Below the pieces are notes generated by a model. The model made no database searches and had not been told where the DNA came from. It saw nothing but the letters and a program-made list of their open reading frames with translations. This document shows, piece after piece, positions 41,526-54,087 of a stretch of DNA of 64,000 nucleotides. Location: positions 558,001 to 622,000 of the forward strand of contig JALUTQ010000045.1 of assembly GCA_032718865.1 (NCBI GenBank). Direction: 5' to 3'. This DNA comes from Tilletia caries (Eukaryota > Basidiomycota > Exobasidiomycetes > Tilletiales > Tilletiaceae). The position numbers and the translations under genes were made by a program. How positions within the stretch are numbered: position 1 is the first letter of the stretch; every line of letters begins with the position of its first letter.

Positions 41526-42697
41526 TCACACAAATGCGGGAAGCGCTGCGAAATCGTTGTAGACTGCGTACTCAGCGTCTGCGATGGCGGAGATGTAGTT
41601 CAGCGTGCTAGAAGCGCCTTCATGAGAAGCAATTACCCACAATTCAAGCCAGCCCGACCGGCCGGCCCGTACACACAGTCGTAGCCGTTCGATGTCGCTT
41701 CTTTGTACTTGACGGTTTGAAATAAGAAGCGAGAGGGTTTTTAAGTTTCTGATTTGCCATGCTTTGTAGATTTGCTACTCACAGGAGCCTTGCGACTCAT
41801 CACTTCTTCTCGGCCAGTTGCGACGCGAGCGATGATCACGTTCCGGATCCTGTCATGCTTTCCATTTCGCTTTCTCTCGTAGTCGGCAGCCTTGCTAGAG
41901 ACCGGGGAGAAATACTAAATCCTCAAAGCCCATATTTCAGCCTCAGGTTCTTGATCACATATGACTCCTGCACTCACCATGGCAGATCCAAAGCGATCCC
42001 AGCGCTTGCCATTGATGGGGTCCGCATAGTTTGGCAAAGGGTGTCGAAAGCCATTCTTGACGATCTGGCACAGATAGCAGTCCATTTTGTGACAGGGTAC
42101 CGTAGCGCCCGGTCCAAAATTGCACTTCACCTTCTTTAAGGAATGTAGAAAGGAAAGACATCAGCCCTGCTGAGATTTCCCTTCGCAGCAAGCGTTTCTT
42201 TCTAGAAAGCTCACCGTGCCATCTGCCACAGATCACAACAGAGTAAATACAGTGAGTCCAAAACGCCTCCAATACATAGCTGACGCAATGCTTCTCGGGT
42301 ACTCACGATACAGCCGAAGCTCAGCTTGAGAATGGTTCTTGGCGCGAACGTCCTCGTAAGCATCTGAGCTGCTTTTCTGCATCCAGATCTGAAGAGGAGA
42401 GGATCAGCGGTGAGACGATATCTGCGATTTAGGTAGGGACGTTTTCGAGCGTATACTCACTGCATGGATCGCTACAATCTTGGGACTGTTTGTGGGGTGA
42501 AGCCAGTTCTTCAGGAACTCTGACTTTATGCGCCGAAATGCCTGCTCCGTTGGATCGAGTGCGACGAAGGTGGGTGCAGCCAGCTGTGCGATGGTGCTGC
42601 AGCTAGTGCAAAGTGCCGCCATCGTCTCAACCCGCTCTTCGCAGAGGAGACATTTCAATCGCTTGGGGGTGTGCTTCTTCTCGTCTACGATCGCCAT
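41526..42697 (-). CDS. PARP-like ADP-ribosyltransferase, paralogue B (intact H-Y-E)
   Basis: Seven exons in phase: 42461-42697, 42307-42388, 42215-42222 (8 nt), 41978-42133, 41783-41914, 41641-41707, 41526-41578; 244 aa, the same length as paralogue A. CLLC-x10-CTSC forms the N-terminal module. The PARP core has LYHGT (created across the 8-nt exon), CHKMDCYLC, RFGSAMYFSPVSSKAADY, VIIARVATG, NGYDCVYG and NYAEYAVYND. The His, Tyr and Glu of the PARP triad are therefore all present. Transfers ADP-ribose from NAD+ to an unknown target. Exon lengths 82, 8 and 53 are identical in both paralogues, but B has one more intron (between SAM and YFSP), lost in A. ATG at 42697 is the first in frame. Confidence 0.82.
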
Positions 42698-43314
42698 TGT
42701 GATTCTGAGGACCACAAGATGGTCATGGATGGGATCGCCGCGGCAGTCGACAATGGTGCCTGCGCGAAGAAAAAAGAATGAGATGGGAGGATCGGAGGAT
42801 CAATCTTCCCTGAAATGAGAAGATCAAGAAGCGAGCCTGCCCCAGAGGCCAGAGAGCTTCGCCCTTGTCATGGGGTGTGCGAATGCGCGATTTCCCATGC
42901 ATACTTAAGTCCTTAATTTCCCACGGAAGTTATCGCAACTGCGCACCGAGGGGCGATGTGCGGTGGTCCATGTTGCAAGGACAGATACGATCCGGAGACG
43001 AAGCGATGAGATGTGAACTGTGTGTGGAACGGCGCGTGGCGTGGGAAAATGAAATTGTTGCATATCATCCCAAGCACCGCCAGGTTACGCGGTCGCGCAC
43101 CGCCTTATTCCTCAACGAACATGTTCTTGAAAAACTCTCCTTCCGATGAATGAGTAATGAGCGCAGCGCCCACAGTTCGGAGCTGCAGTAATATGCGACG
43201 CAGACAGACTGTGCGTGTGAAGACAGTGAGGCTCAAAATGTGGTATTCGTGCCTCTAAACTGCAAATTGGACTCCCCAGGAAAGTGCAAACAAATGCTTC
43301 TAGAATACATACGT
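42698..43314. other. intergenic, upstream of PARP-like B
   Basis: No gene. Contains GTGGGAAAATGAAAT at 43041-43055, shared with the duplicated promoter motifs at 3850 and 4057. Confidence 0.4.
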
Positions 43315-46300
43315 TCAAGGCCATTGGTTTCTGGCCGCCGGTCTCTTGTTAGCGTACTGGTCTGGCACGACTTCGACGATGGCCTGGAACGCTCGCGCCC
43401 CGCGGACACCGCTCTTTGGACGTTTCATCGCGCCCAGCACGATAGCGTCTAGGGCAGGATCCCGCTGGTTGGCGCCGGCCGTCAATGCGTTCGAGGAAGT
43501 TTGCGGGGAGTCGAAAGGAGGCATCAAATCGACGGAATCGTTGGCCTGTGTATTTAGCAGACGCATCTGCTCTGCGCGGAAGAACTGCAGCAGCCGTCCC
43601 GAAAGCGCCTTGACAGGCTCATTCGCCGTTGAGACAGTGACATCGCTGAATGTGCGTATCTCGACGAAACGGGGATCCACGGCGAGCAGATAAGGTTTCC
43701 GGTAGACAACTGAGGCAAGGTAGTAGCAGCATGTCAGCTCGATGCACCCGCGAACGTAATATTGGTGGACTTACAGGAGATAGGTTCTGTCTCCCATTCA
43801 ATCACAGCGCCGTCTCTGGCGATGATTCGTTCTGGCGTGACAAAACAGCCGAAAGCTAGTCGCATGAGAGGGGGAAGTGAGAAATGCTCGAAAAACATGG
43901 CAGCATTGCTTTTCGTCGCGGGACTCACTGTTGAAGCAGAGTAGAAACTCAGTGTCGGAGATCTTGAACAGTGCCATGGGCTTGGCATTCTTCATGCGCT
44001 TCTGCAACGCTTGACCCTTCACATCATCCTTGGCGGGTGGCGCAGGAACCGGCAAATATGCACAAGACTCGTTACGGCCGATGTTGCATAGCTCAAAGCC
44101 ATTGGCCGTGCACAGCGACAACCCTTTGCGCCGGAATTGCAGCGAGAACACGTCCGCCTTGTACTCGAAGCGCTGCAAACAAGAATAAACGTCAGTCAGT
44201 CGGAATCCTTACCAGCAGAAAAGCATCATCACTTACTCCGCTGCCAAACGCCTTGAATTGGGGTCCTCCGTTTACGCCACGGAATGGTATGCGCATAGAC
44301 CATCCGGGGTCGAACATCGTTTCGAGGATCACAAATCCTGTTCCACGATCGTTCGGCTTCTTCTTGGCATAGACCACCACGTTTACAGATTCAAGTATGC
44401 CAACGCTGAAGAACATAACTTCTTCCTCCAGGCTGCTGATCTGCTGCAAGGTCGGAGCCGAGCCAAAACCCGACACGTTCTGCGGCCGCAGGAAGAGATC
44501 CACCAGCCGACAGACCCGGAGGACCTTGTCGGCGAGCACAAACATCAGGTCCAGCTGGTCCATGATGGCAATCTGACTGACGTTGCGCAAGCTGAGGACC
44601 TTCTGGATCGATGCTGAATGTCGTGGCCCGATAAACACACCTTGGTCTGTTCCGACCGCAATGCAGGGTCGTCGCTGGCCCTCAAGTACGACGTTGAATA
44701 GTGAGGTGCAAGAGACGGCGCCTTTCATGCCAGGATCCCGCGCAGCGTCGGCCGCACTGCTGGTGGACTTAGGTATGGCAAACACCTCGTCGTTGAGCGT
44801 CGATACCGTCCACGCCTTGACGTTCTCCTGCACGATCCTTCGCATCGTGCATGCCTCCTCAAATTTGCCCTGCCACTCTCGCCGTGTAGACTCTTCACTT
44901 ACGGTCAACGTGAATGATTCCGACCGACCATGACTGTGGCTGACGGAGAATGACCAGACTTGTCGGGAGACCTTGCGGGAACTCAGATGTCGGAAGATCG
45001 CCAGCGTAGTGGAGACAGGCTGGCCGTTAAAGCCGGAGGTCTCGAGCAGCTCCACAGGAATCGGCTGCCGAATTGAAAGAAAAAAAGCTCTCAGCCAAAA
45101 TACGACAATAAGTCTCACTGCGTAGAACGTGCTTCACTTACGCGTTTCGCGAGAGCAAGACGCTGAGGGCCTTGCGTCTGCTCGCCAAGCGTCTTCGGCT
45201 CCTTCGCCAGGACGAAGTAATTGTCGAAAAGAATCGCAAGCATCTCGACGCCATCCAGCAGAACTTTGCCTCGGTGCTTGAGCTGCCGCTCAGGATTGCG
45301 CAGGTCCATATCCTGAAGAAATGTGATCGCTTGTGATGAGCATCGGCCTCAACTCAGAGAGTCAAAGATGCTGACTCACCACTTCGAATTCGGATCTCTT
45401 CGATGTCGCCGCAAACGCTTCAGCAAAGTTGGCAATGTCCACCTTGTATTGAGACGTCACCAAGTCACGTTGTGCATCCTCAACTTGGATATGGATGACC
45501 CCATTCACAGTGTTCAGCGCGTCGTGCTCCACTTTTGATTCGTTGTCGAGACGGCCGCTCGACTCCGAAGCCTCACGCGACTTCTTGATAGCGTCCATGA
45601 TTGCTTTGAAGTAGAGCTGGTATCGCTGGAGCCGCACAACGGGACGATACAGGAACGTCGTCAGCTCGTGCCGCTGTGACCTCGGGTCCCTTCGACATTC
45701 CTGTTGGAACCAATGAGAGGTAAAATATTAGTTGCAGTAAATGAAGTGTTACATGCAGTTGCAACACTCACTTTCAAGAACGTGTCGAAGGCTGGGTTCT
45801 TGAGCACCTCCTTCTGCACTCGATTTGCGGCAAAGGGATAGTTGGCGATCGCCGCGCAATACTCTTCCCGCCAGCTCAGTGCTGCATTCAGAAAAAGGTC
45901 ACCTACGCTTCGCACGATGGGATGTTGCTCGGCTTGACGGACGTGGAGTTCCTCGACCAGACCTCGAATATGCGAAGCCAACTGGCGGTGGTTGCCAAAT
46001 ACCACCTTGACGAAGTCGTCGTGCTCGTGAGCCGCAATGACACTCCTGATTTCGTGCAAGCAACAAAGTAGAGTCAGTTCCTGCATGGAAAAACGATGAA
46101 CTGCCCTAATACATTTCACTCACTTTGCCTTCAAGCCATCCACGAAAAGATTTTGCAGGAGCTCCAGATCGGCAAGGAATTGCTGCTCATGCTCAATTGC
46201 CTCCAGGATTGTGTTCTGACGCTGAATTTCGTACTTGCTCAGCTTGGACCGAAGCTCCGGCGTGATCGTATCTTGCCATGGCAACGTCTTGCTCCTCTGG

Positions 46301-48132
46301 GCATTGCGATAATTCTGTCGCGGCTTGAAAGGTGCATGGGCATCTCTGCTTGAGCTTTCTCCGCGATCCGTCTCTTCGCCTGTGGGTTCGTCCGCAGATT
46401 CGGACTCCCCGGTTTGCGTTGCGCTGTAGAAGGACGAGGGTCGCCGGGGTGCAGCGCCAATTCTGACAACCATCTCATCGCTAAATGCGTACAGAGCGTC
46501 GTCGCCATCGACGACCTCGCCCTGCTCCCACTCCACTTCGTGAAAAAGATTTTGCTCTCGCAGCGCATCTGCAACCTGAGCAGCGGCCAGTCGCGCGTAG
46601 TGGGACTGTTGCTCATCACTTGTCGGCTCTTGCGGGTTGATGAAGAGCTCGGCCGGGATCACTGCTTGCAAAGTAGAGACAAGGTCCTTGCCGGTGAAGC
46701 TTTCTGGATAGACAAGACTTCCTTTCGCGTGTTCACGCAAAGGAACGTCGCGAGCAATTATGGCCATGTTGGCGATGAAGTTCGGATCCGCAAGATCCCT
46801 GGAGAACGCAGCTCGTCGACTGCCAAGTGAAAGAATCGACCTCGAATCATCGTCGTCAGCCCCGTTTGACGGGTCCTCTGCAGAGGCCGAGGTCGAGGAT
46901 CGCGGTGGTGCGAGCGAACCGTCAATCTGAGTTGAGCCGAAGGATGTGACAGTCCAGCCTGTCGGGGCAAGTGTGGAGCTTGTGGGAATGCTCGCACTGC
47001 TGTTAGAAGCTGACATGGGGAAGATATCCCCCGGCCCAAAGCTGCGGTGTTGATAATCTTGAATGGCGCTGTCCCCGGATTGAATGCGGCTGGGCTCCTC
47101 GACCATCTCGTGCCGGCCATAAGGACTGATCCACTGATCGGCAGAGTTTGAATACGGTGCGATAGGAACGAATTCGGTGCTGTCCGCGCCATTGCCAGAT
47201 CCGTTGGCACCTTGGTGCAGATTGGAAGTGGCCAGTTGCTGTGCCAAATTGTGAACGGGTCCCGAGCCCGACGAGCGGTGACTGGGTCGTGCGGAAGGGT
47301 CGGCTGAGCTCATATATGAGCTTCCCGGGCGCGACTTCGGCGACGACGATGCAGAAGTTGATGTGGAAAGTCCGGCAATTGCGGGCGATTGAACCGCAGT
47401 TGTGCCCGCGTGAGCTGAAGGTTGCTGAGGCGGATGAGGCAGCGGGCCGTGACCATGCGAAGGTCTGTGGGCCTGCGGCAAGACATTTCCGTGAGCCGGC
47501 TCGACGTTCCAGCCCGGGGGAGCATTTGGGTTCGTTCCGAAGCCAGCGCCCGATGGGGGCAACCAAGCAGCATCACTCCGGCCGCCAGCTCCCGGTTGGG
47601 CTGCGGTCGGAGTCGAAGCGGATGTGGAAGAATGCGAGTTGTTATGGGCAAGTGTTGGAGGGACAGGTAATGGAGGTCTCTGTCCGGGATGCGACGGTGT
47701 GAAATTGCCGGGGTCCGATTGAAACGTCATCAGCGCGAATGGATCAGGGCGAGCTGCTTCAGTCTGAGGGTATGGTACCGGCGGGCCCGCTGTCGCTGCC
47801 GCTGTTGCTGTGGCTTGTGCTGCTGCTGCTGATGAAGCCCAAGGCTGTTCCTGATTCTGAGTTGAGGTTTGTGTTTGAGCAGGCCACGGGGCGACGCTCC
47901 AGGCATCTGGAGTGGGCAGCATCTGCTGAGGCTGGTTCGTCCATTGACTGGACGAGGAGTGCGGCGCTGAAGTTGGCGGAAGATGATGACCAGCCCATGG
48001 ATGGAGCTGCTGCTGCCGGTGGTGTAAGTTCTGCTGTTCCTCCTCGTGATGCGTTGGCTGGCCCCCTGGTCTCAGCGAACCCGGCATCGGCATCGGCATC
48101 GGCGGGAGGGGCCGCGGTTGATGACCAGACAT
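43315..48132 (-). CDS. Rho1 guanine-nucleotide exchange factor (Rom1/Rom2 family)
   Basis: Eight exons in phase: 46124-48132, 45772-46045, 45380-45700, 45142-45312, 44237-45064, 43929-44172, 43775-43855, 43315-43709; about 1440 aa. A long Pro/Ser/Gln-rich N-terminus is followed by a DEP-type domain (about 430-560: REHAKGSLVYPESFTGKDLVSTLQ...EMVVRIG). A DH domain comes next (EIQRQNTILEAIEHEQQFLADLELLQNLFVDGLK through LYRPVVRLQRYQLYFKAIMDA), then a PH domain (GKVLLDGVEMLAILFDNYFVLAK) and a C-terminal citron-homology domain (AVSCTSLFNVVLEGQRRPCIAVGTDQGVF to PYLLAVDPRFVEIRTF). This order is diagnostic of yeast Rom2 and related RhoGEFs, which activate Rho1 in the cell-wall-integrity pathway. ATG at 48132 is the first in frame; an upstream noncoding exon is possible. 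Confidence 0.92.
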
Positions 48133-49761
48133 TGTTGACACCGATTTCCCTGGTGTTCTAAGCCTTTTCCTATGAGCTTCCTTGATTGCCGTCAAGCCTC
48201 AATTCGTCGGTCCGAAGAGGGGAGATAGAGAGTCCGAGATGAGCGGGTGGAAGGAAGGATCACCGATCAGGACACTGGCGGACGTCCTGAGGAGCTCGCG
48301 CCTTGTTATCCGGACTGCGTACAGGGAGCGTATCGGCTGGGCTGGAAGACTGTACGCTGAAGGTGACGCGCTAGTGAGTGCGAGGTGGTCGTACGCGATC
48401 AGACAGGAACTGTATGCTGTGTGTAGCTGAGAAGTGAGAAGGTCGAGGCAGGGAGCAAGTGCAGTGAAAGTGAGGCCGTGAGCGTGTGAGGGAGGCGATG
48501 AATCGGAAATAGCGGGACAGATAAGGAACGGGTCAGACTATTATCAGACTACGTATTCTTGGGGTCACGGTCACGATATGTAAGCACAAACCACAACTCA
48601 CAAGTCACACGAGGCGGGCCAAGGCGGGCACACGAACGACGCCTGACTGTCAGCTTCCTTATTCCTTCCTCCCACCTTCAACCCACCAGGCCCCAGCAAA
48701 CCCATGCCCTGGGATTAAGGAACGGCTGAGCATCAAGTCCCACATATACAGATACGCTGATAGATTCAGATCCGATCAAACGTCGAGACTTGAGAGGATT
48801 CAGAGATTCGTCGCTTGATCCAATTCCCCTGCTCACTTCATCTGCAGCTCAAGTACGGTTTCGCATGCAAAGCTTACAGGCTCCAGCATTGACGATCTTC
48901 TTCTCATCCCAGAGCCAGAATCTTCGGCCCCGACGCGCCGCGACCACACGGGTTCCTCAATCCTCATTCCAAACCTGCCTCACGAGAACGCCATGCACCG
49001 AGGAAACAAGATCCTTTCGGGGCCCTTTCTCGCCAAGGATGTCCCCAACGATGTCCCCTCCCGGGCTGCTGTACCCTTGCTCAACGCCTTCGCCTTCCAA
49101 GGTCTGAACTTCTTCAGAGTAAAGAGGCGCACCACCTCGTCCGCTCGAATATACCGCGACTGTGCCGGCCGCTGCCGAGGACGGGACGTTTCAAAACGTC
49201 AAACCCTGCCTACCTGCCTTTCCAAAACAGTGGATCTCCTCGTATTCAACGTATTGAGATACGCATCTCGATAAAAGAATGCAGATCGCCTCATCTCGCT
49301 GGTCCCACCAAGCTGACTGACTGGACCTGCCGACCTTCCGAACTTCTCCCTTCTGTCCTCCCCTTTCCTCATGACTTCACCCCACATGATCTGATGATCC
49401 ATTTATGCCACCTTCTGCATACATAGTGTATCCTTCACAGGTGCTTCTCTCATCACTGCGAACGTGCGTGAAGCAGTGATAACGACCAAGAAAGGGGCGT
49501 GTTGACTCTCGCCGCTTCAAAAGCAAAACACGGCATCCTCCCCGTCCAGCAGTCCCGCACCTCCTTCCTGCTCTCTCCACCTCCTCTCCTTCACTCCTGC
49601 CAAGGACCTTGCCAAAACGCACTCCAACTCCCCCTCTTTCCAGCCCCCCTCTTTTTACTTTTTACTTTGCAGTCCTTCGCAACCGGACGCAGCCACGTGA
49701 ATCGCGCGAGCAGCACTTCGAGCCTCGGAGCCCCTCTTTTTCACTATAGATTACTCTTACT
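48133..49761. other. intergenic between divergent RhoGEF and zinc-cluster regulator
   Basis: 1.6 kb of noncoding sequence, CT-rich from about 49500 onward, the usual composition upstream of the plus-strand gene. No RNA gene seen. Confidence 0.4.
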
Positions 49762-52700
49762 ATGCCCAGCCGCGAGTTGCCAATCCGATCGGTAGGAAAG
49801 CCTGCACCCCTTCCTTCGGCGTCCCACGCATCCAGTGGTTTGGCCGGAGAACTGCGGCACTCGTGCACTTTCTGGTAAGTCCATCACTCCCCTGCTCTGC
49901 TACAACAAGCAAATTCATGCTGAATCCGAGGCATCTTTCACCAAATCAACGCATAGTCGCCAAAGGAAGATGAAGTAAGCTCTAACAGCCCCGAGATCTC
50001 CGCTGATCACCCGCTAGGAAACTGACACCCTGACCATGTCCGGAACTGCAGATGCTCGGGGGTATGTGCAATATTCTCCATGAGGCCTCTAATCATTCCC
50101 GCGTATATTCCGAGTCGTCTCAACATAATCTCTGTTTTTTTCTGCCAGGAGCAGCCTTGGTGCAAGACGTGCCGCGATCGAAGCCAGCCTTGCGTCTACG
50201 AGCCGAATGCCGGCAAGGCTCTACCAGCGAAGCGCAAGTTCCCAGCTGCCTTCTGCTCCACTCAAGCTGACGAGCTCCAGGCTTGTCTACCAATCGGAAA
50301 CCCGCCCTCATCGGCCTCCTCCCTTTCCTCGATGTCGACTTTGACGTCAGCTTCCTCGTCGGACAATGACCATGTCGAATGGTTCTCCACATCAACTACC
50401 CAGGCTCTACCTCCTTCTAGCCTCCCAGACATGCCTCACTTCTCCCTTCAAGACGTTCCTGCAGGAACAGGCAAGCGGGCTGCCTCAACTGCTAACAAAA
50501 AGCGAGCAAAAGGCCGCGGCAAGGCCAAAGCGACCTTCGCGAACTCTGCTGCAAGTGCTACTGCCCATTCAGGCGCAATCCCAGACCAGATCTCCAATCC
50601 GACGGTGCTAGAAAGCGTCGGAGCCCATCTGATTCAACTCTTCAATGTGAGTCTTGTCCTGAAATGTCAACTTCACTGCCTTCGCTGCTATACTAATCAC
50701 TCCAGTCACACGTACGAGTGTAGAAGTACTGGTGCTCCGATTCCCTGCTGCAACGAAGTCTTCAAAGCCCAGAGACCGGGCCGTCGGAGAACAGTGAGAG
50801 TGTACCAAGTAGCCTCCAAGGTAAGTGTGGCGGCTGTCCAAGCTCCGAGCCTAGATCCTTGTCACCCTTGCTGATTCTCGCTGTCCTCTGCAGCGATGCT
50901 TTCGGATCTCGTGGAGATGATAGTAAGTTGTGCTCAAGGTCCTCTCTCAGTTTCTCATCAGCTCGCTCAGATTCACCATTTCGCTCCACAGTGCCGAGAT
51001 CTGTCACCCTTGGGAAGCGTCAGAATGAGTGCCCGGGAGACCTCCCATCGCTGCCGCACGCTGCTGGCTGCAGACCAGGACAGCCACATTTTCGACCCAA
51101 AGCTCGCTGCTGATATTCCGAGGTATGTGTACCCTCAGTCTGCGTCAAAGAAACCTTTCTTCAGTAGGTGTACTGACTCTCGTCCCATCAATTGCATATG
51201 CAGTCCTGTCGAAGCGCGGGACGCACACTGGTTCTCACAGCTACTTACCAATGTATTCGAAACGCAGCCCCTTCTTAGTCTGGTCGTCAGCAAAACGGTC
51301 AGTCTTTGAGTCTTCCTTGTTCTTGGATTGAGCTCTCCAATTGACGACGTACCTTCTCTCCTCTGGGTCCTAAGATCTTTCTGAATGACTATGGCAACAG
51401 ATCCGAAGACAAGCTTCTCCTCACTGTCATCATGGCGGAGGCACTTGCGACACAGACAGCCGAGACTGCTGCCTCCCTCAGCTTCGGCAGCGAGCTTCCG
51501 AAAGCCCGTGTCTTCCAGGACAGTGCAGAAACGATGCTCGCGACCCGGAAGACGGACTCCGAATCGGCCTTCGTCACTGTTCAGGCTCTGGTGTTGCTCG
51601 CATTCCGGGCCATTCAAGACGGCCACATCAAGTACGTATGCTGCTCTAGGTCTCTTCTGATCTCAGCGCACGTGAACAGATGTGCTGAATCGATCTGTTT
51701 TCCTTCCTCAGGCGCGCAACCTGCCTGTTTGCTCTGTGTCAAAAAACCACCATGTGGCTGCTGCAAGATCGCCAAGAGCACCCGGCTACCACAATCCTTG
51801 TCAATGGCATCGCCCTCGCCGAGCTGGAAGACGAGCTTCTACGCAACATCTATTGGCTTTCGCGAACGGCTTCACAGTGGATCCTGCTGCATCTTGGAGT
51901 GGGTCTCTCGTCTGAGCTGATGACCTCGGAAGCCGACCGCATTTCCGTCATCCCGACTCTACCGCCGCTTCGACCAAGTCAGAGCGTTGTGCGGCTACTT
52001 GACGAAGTCAGTGGCAGCTTCCGAGGCTTGAAGATACATGCTGCCTCCGTGGCTCACATCCACGTACTTGCGCACCTGTCCGAGATGATCTCGCTCCTCA
52101 ACACCAAGCTGCGTCCCGGCGGCGTACAGCATCCTGGCCGACTCGGAGGAATATCGACAGAGCGTATTGCAGCTGAGGTGAGTCCGAGAGTTGCCGAACG
52201 ACTCAAGATCTCTATACCGTCTCTGATCGAACCATGTTCTATTCCAGTTTCCGCTGGCACTGACGGACGCTATCGCCAGCCTCGACCCGATTTTCGAAAG
52301 AACCAATCCGTACTCCCAGCTCCCTCACGCCCTGCGAGCAATCATCGTCCACCTGTGCCTGCCGAGCGTCCGAATCGGCACCAGTCCCATTCCCGCAGGC
52401 GCAGTGAATCCTGGGATCCAAGCCCTCAATCATTTGCTGAAGGTGACTGTCACAGCCCTTACACAGGTGGCCTCGTGCCTGAACGGCACAGAACAGGAGG
52501 GAACATCGGCTGAGGGAACAACAGCAATAGAAAGTCCGGACAGCATGCTCCTCGAACTAGGCTTTCCCAGCAAGCATCTTGGTCGAGCGGCACCTGCGAT
52601 CGTTCATATGTTTGGCGCAGCGGCACGGGCTCTGGAGGTAGTCCTGCGCCAGTGCGGCCTAACTCAGGTAACGGGTGTTCTCAGCGTCGACATTCATGCG

Positions 52701-53762
52701 CAGTTTCGCCTCAGCCCGGAGGCCTCGACCTTCGTCGTCGAGCGCAAGGGCCAAGTGCTGTATCTCCTTCAACAGATGCATGGGTTCCTCAAGCATGATG
52801 CGCTCAGCTGCGGATCCCGGAGGACGGTGAAGAGACACGTCAAGATGCTCGCTGCAAGTTTGCAGGCTCAGGCGGGGGCGCCGATCGCTATTGGCTCGAT
52901 CGTCGCCGCTTCTTCAGCTCCCCCAACCCAAACGCCCCCCGTTTCTTCCGCCACAGCGGCTGGGACATTTGCTGATGCTACCCTCCCGAAGCAAGAACGC
53001 GAAGGCGGGTCAACTTCCTCAGCTGCAGGACCAGTGCCTACTGCTCTTCCTGCCTATATGCGACCTTCCACTGCGATATCGTCGATCGAGACGGACGGCT
53101 CCTGCGAATCGGTCTTAATCAGCCAGGAAGGAGGTCAGAGTACCCCCGTCTTCAACTTTACGGTACCTTCTCAAGCTCGCTCGCCTCCGCAAACTCCCAT
53201 CGGCGCAACGTTCGCGTTCACTGTTGGGGACATGTCTGGTCCTGAAACTCCCCCTGCGAACATGTACTCCATGCCGCGACGGGGCTCGCACGAACCGACT
53301 TCGATGCCAAACATCTGGTCGAGCCCCATCGGAGACAGTTCCTTGGGCATGTTGGTGAGCCAGGTGGCGCCATCGTCAGCCTCGTCGTCGTCATTGCCGA
53401 CTACACCATGGTCCTCGATGGATCATTGGCACACACCGATCGGACCTTCCAGCTCTCATGTGGCCTACCCGATGTTCCAGACGCCGACTCCATACTCATA
53501 TCTACCTGCGGCTTTCAGTCATCGCCCTTACACGTCGATGGGACCCCTTCATGCTTTGGGAGGCTGGGAAACGGCTCCGGACTCGATTCCGATGTCGGTC
53601 CCAGCCACCGCGCCTGCCTCCATGGGCTGGACGACGACTGGGAGCCCGGTCAGCTCGGACCCGATGCTTGACACATCAGAGCCGCAGAACTATCTGCCGC
53701 TGTGCATGGACGAGTCGCAAGCTGAAGAGATGCTGCCGTGCTTCGCTCCACTCTCCTCGTGA
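49762..53762 (+). CDS. Zn2Cys6 transcription factor with micro-exon-encoded zinc cluster
   Basis: Eleven exons: 49762-49874, 49957-49974 (18 nt), 50052-50061 (10 nt), 50149-50646, 50724-50820, 50894-50922, 50992-51122, 51204-51297, 51375-51631, 51712-52177, 52248-53762; about 1075 aa. Joining exons 1-4 gives a canonical C-x2-C-x6-C-x6-C-x2-C-x6-C cluster, HSCTFCRQRKMKC then SGEQPWCKTCRDRSQPC. No single exon contains it. A basic Ala/Lys-rich linker (about residue 180) follows. The middle region (DKLLLTVIMAEAL, SAFVTVQALVLLAFRAIQDGH, LLRNIYWLSRTASQW) resembles the fungal-specific transcription-factor domain. The last 250 residues are Ser/Pro/Thr-rich and probably activating. Nuclear DNA-binding regulator; target unknown. 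Middle exon borders are less certain than the zinc cluster. Confidence 0.85.
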
Positions 53763-54087
53763 ACCTGTTCTCCCAGATCCGCTTTCGTTTCCAGACGACA
53801 GGCTGCAAAGCCTGTTGACCACGGCTCTTCTGCTTTCTCGCCTACCTTTCGCCTGACTTCGTTCAAATGATCTGCCTCACTTTCTCGGTTCTGTTCTCGA
53901 CTCCTTGCCTCTTCCTAATCTCACGGACTTTTGCGTCGCCTTACTTGTCTCTGCTCTGTATGTAGCTTAGGAGATCGAATGTCAAATCATCGCACACTCG
54001 CATGTAGACGAATACGCCAGAAGTAGTTTGATTCTCGCACTTTCTGCACGATCAGGGAAAGAGGAAGGAGGACAAGGACGACTGCGT
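53763..54087. other. convergent 3' flanks of zinc-cluster gene and GST gene
   Basis: 325 bp between two converging stop codons; no further gene. Confidence 0.5.

Noticed and set aside
47003..47702. ORFs overlapping the RhoGEF N-terminus on both strands
   Set aside because: Low-complexity Ser/Pro/Gln coding sequence leaves other frames open; the DEP-DH-PH-CNH reading explains the region.
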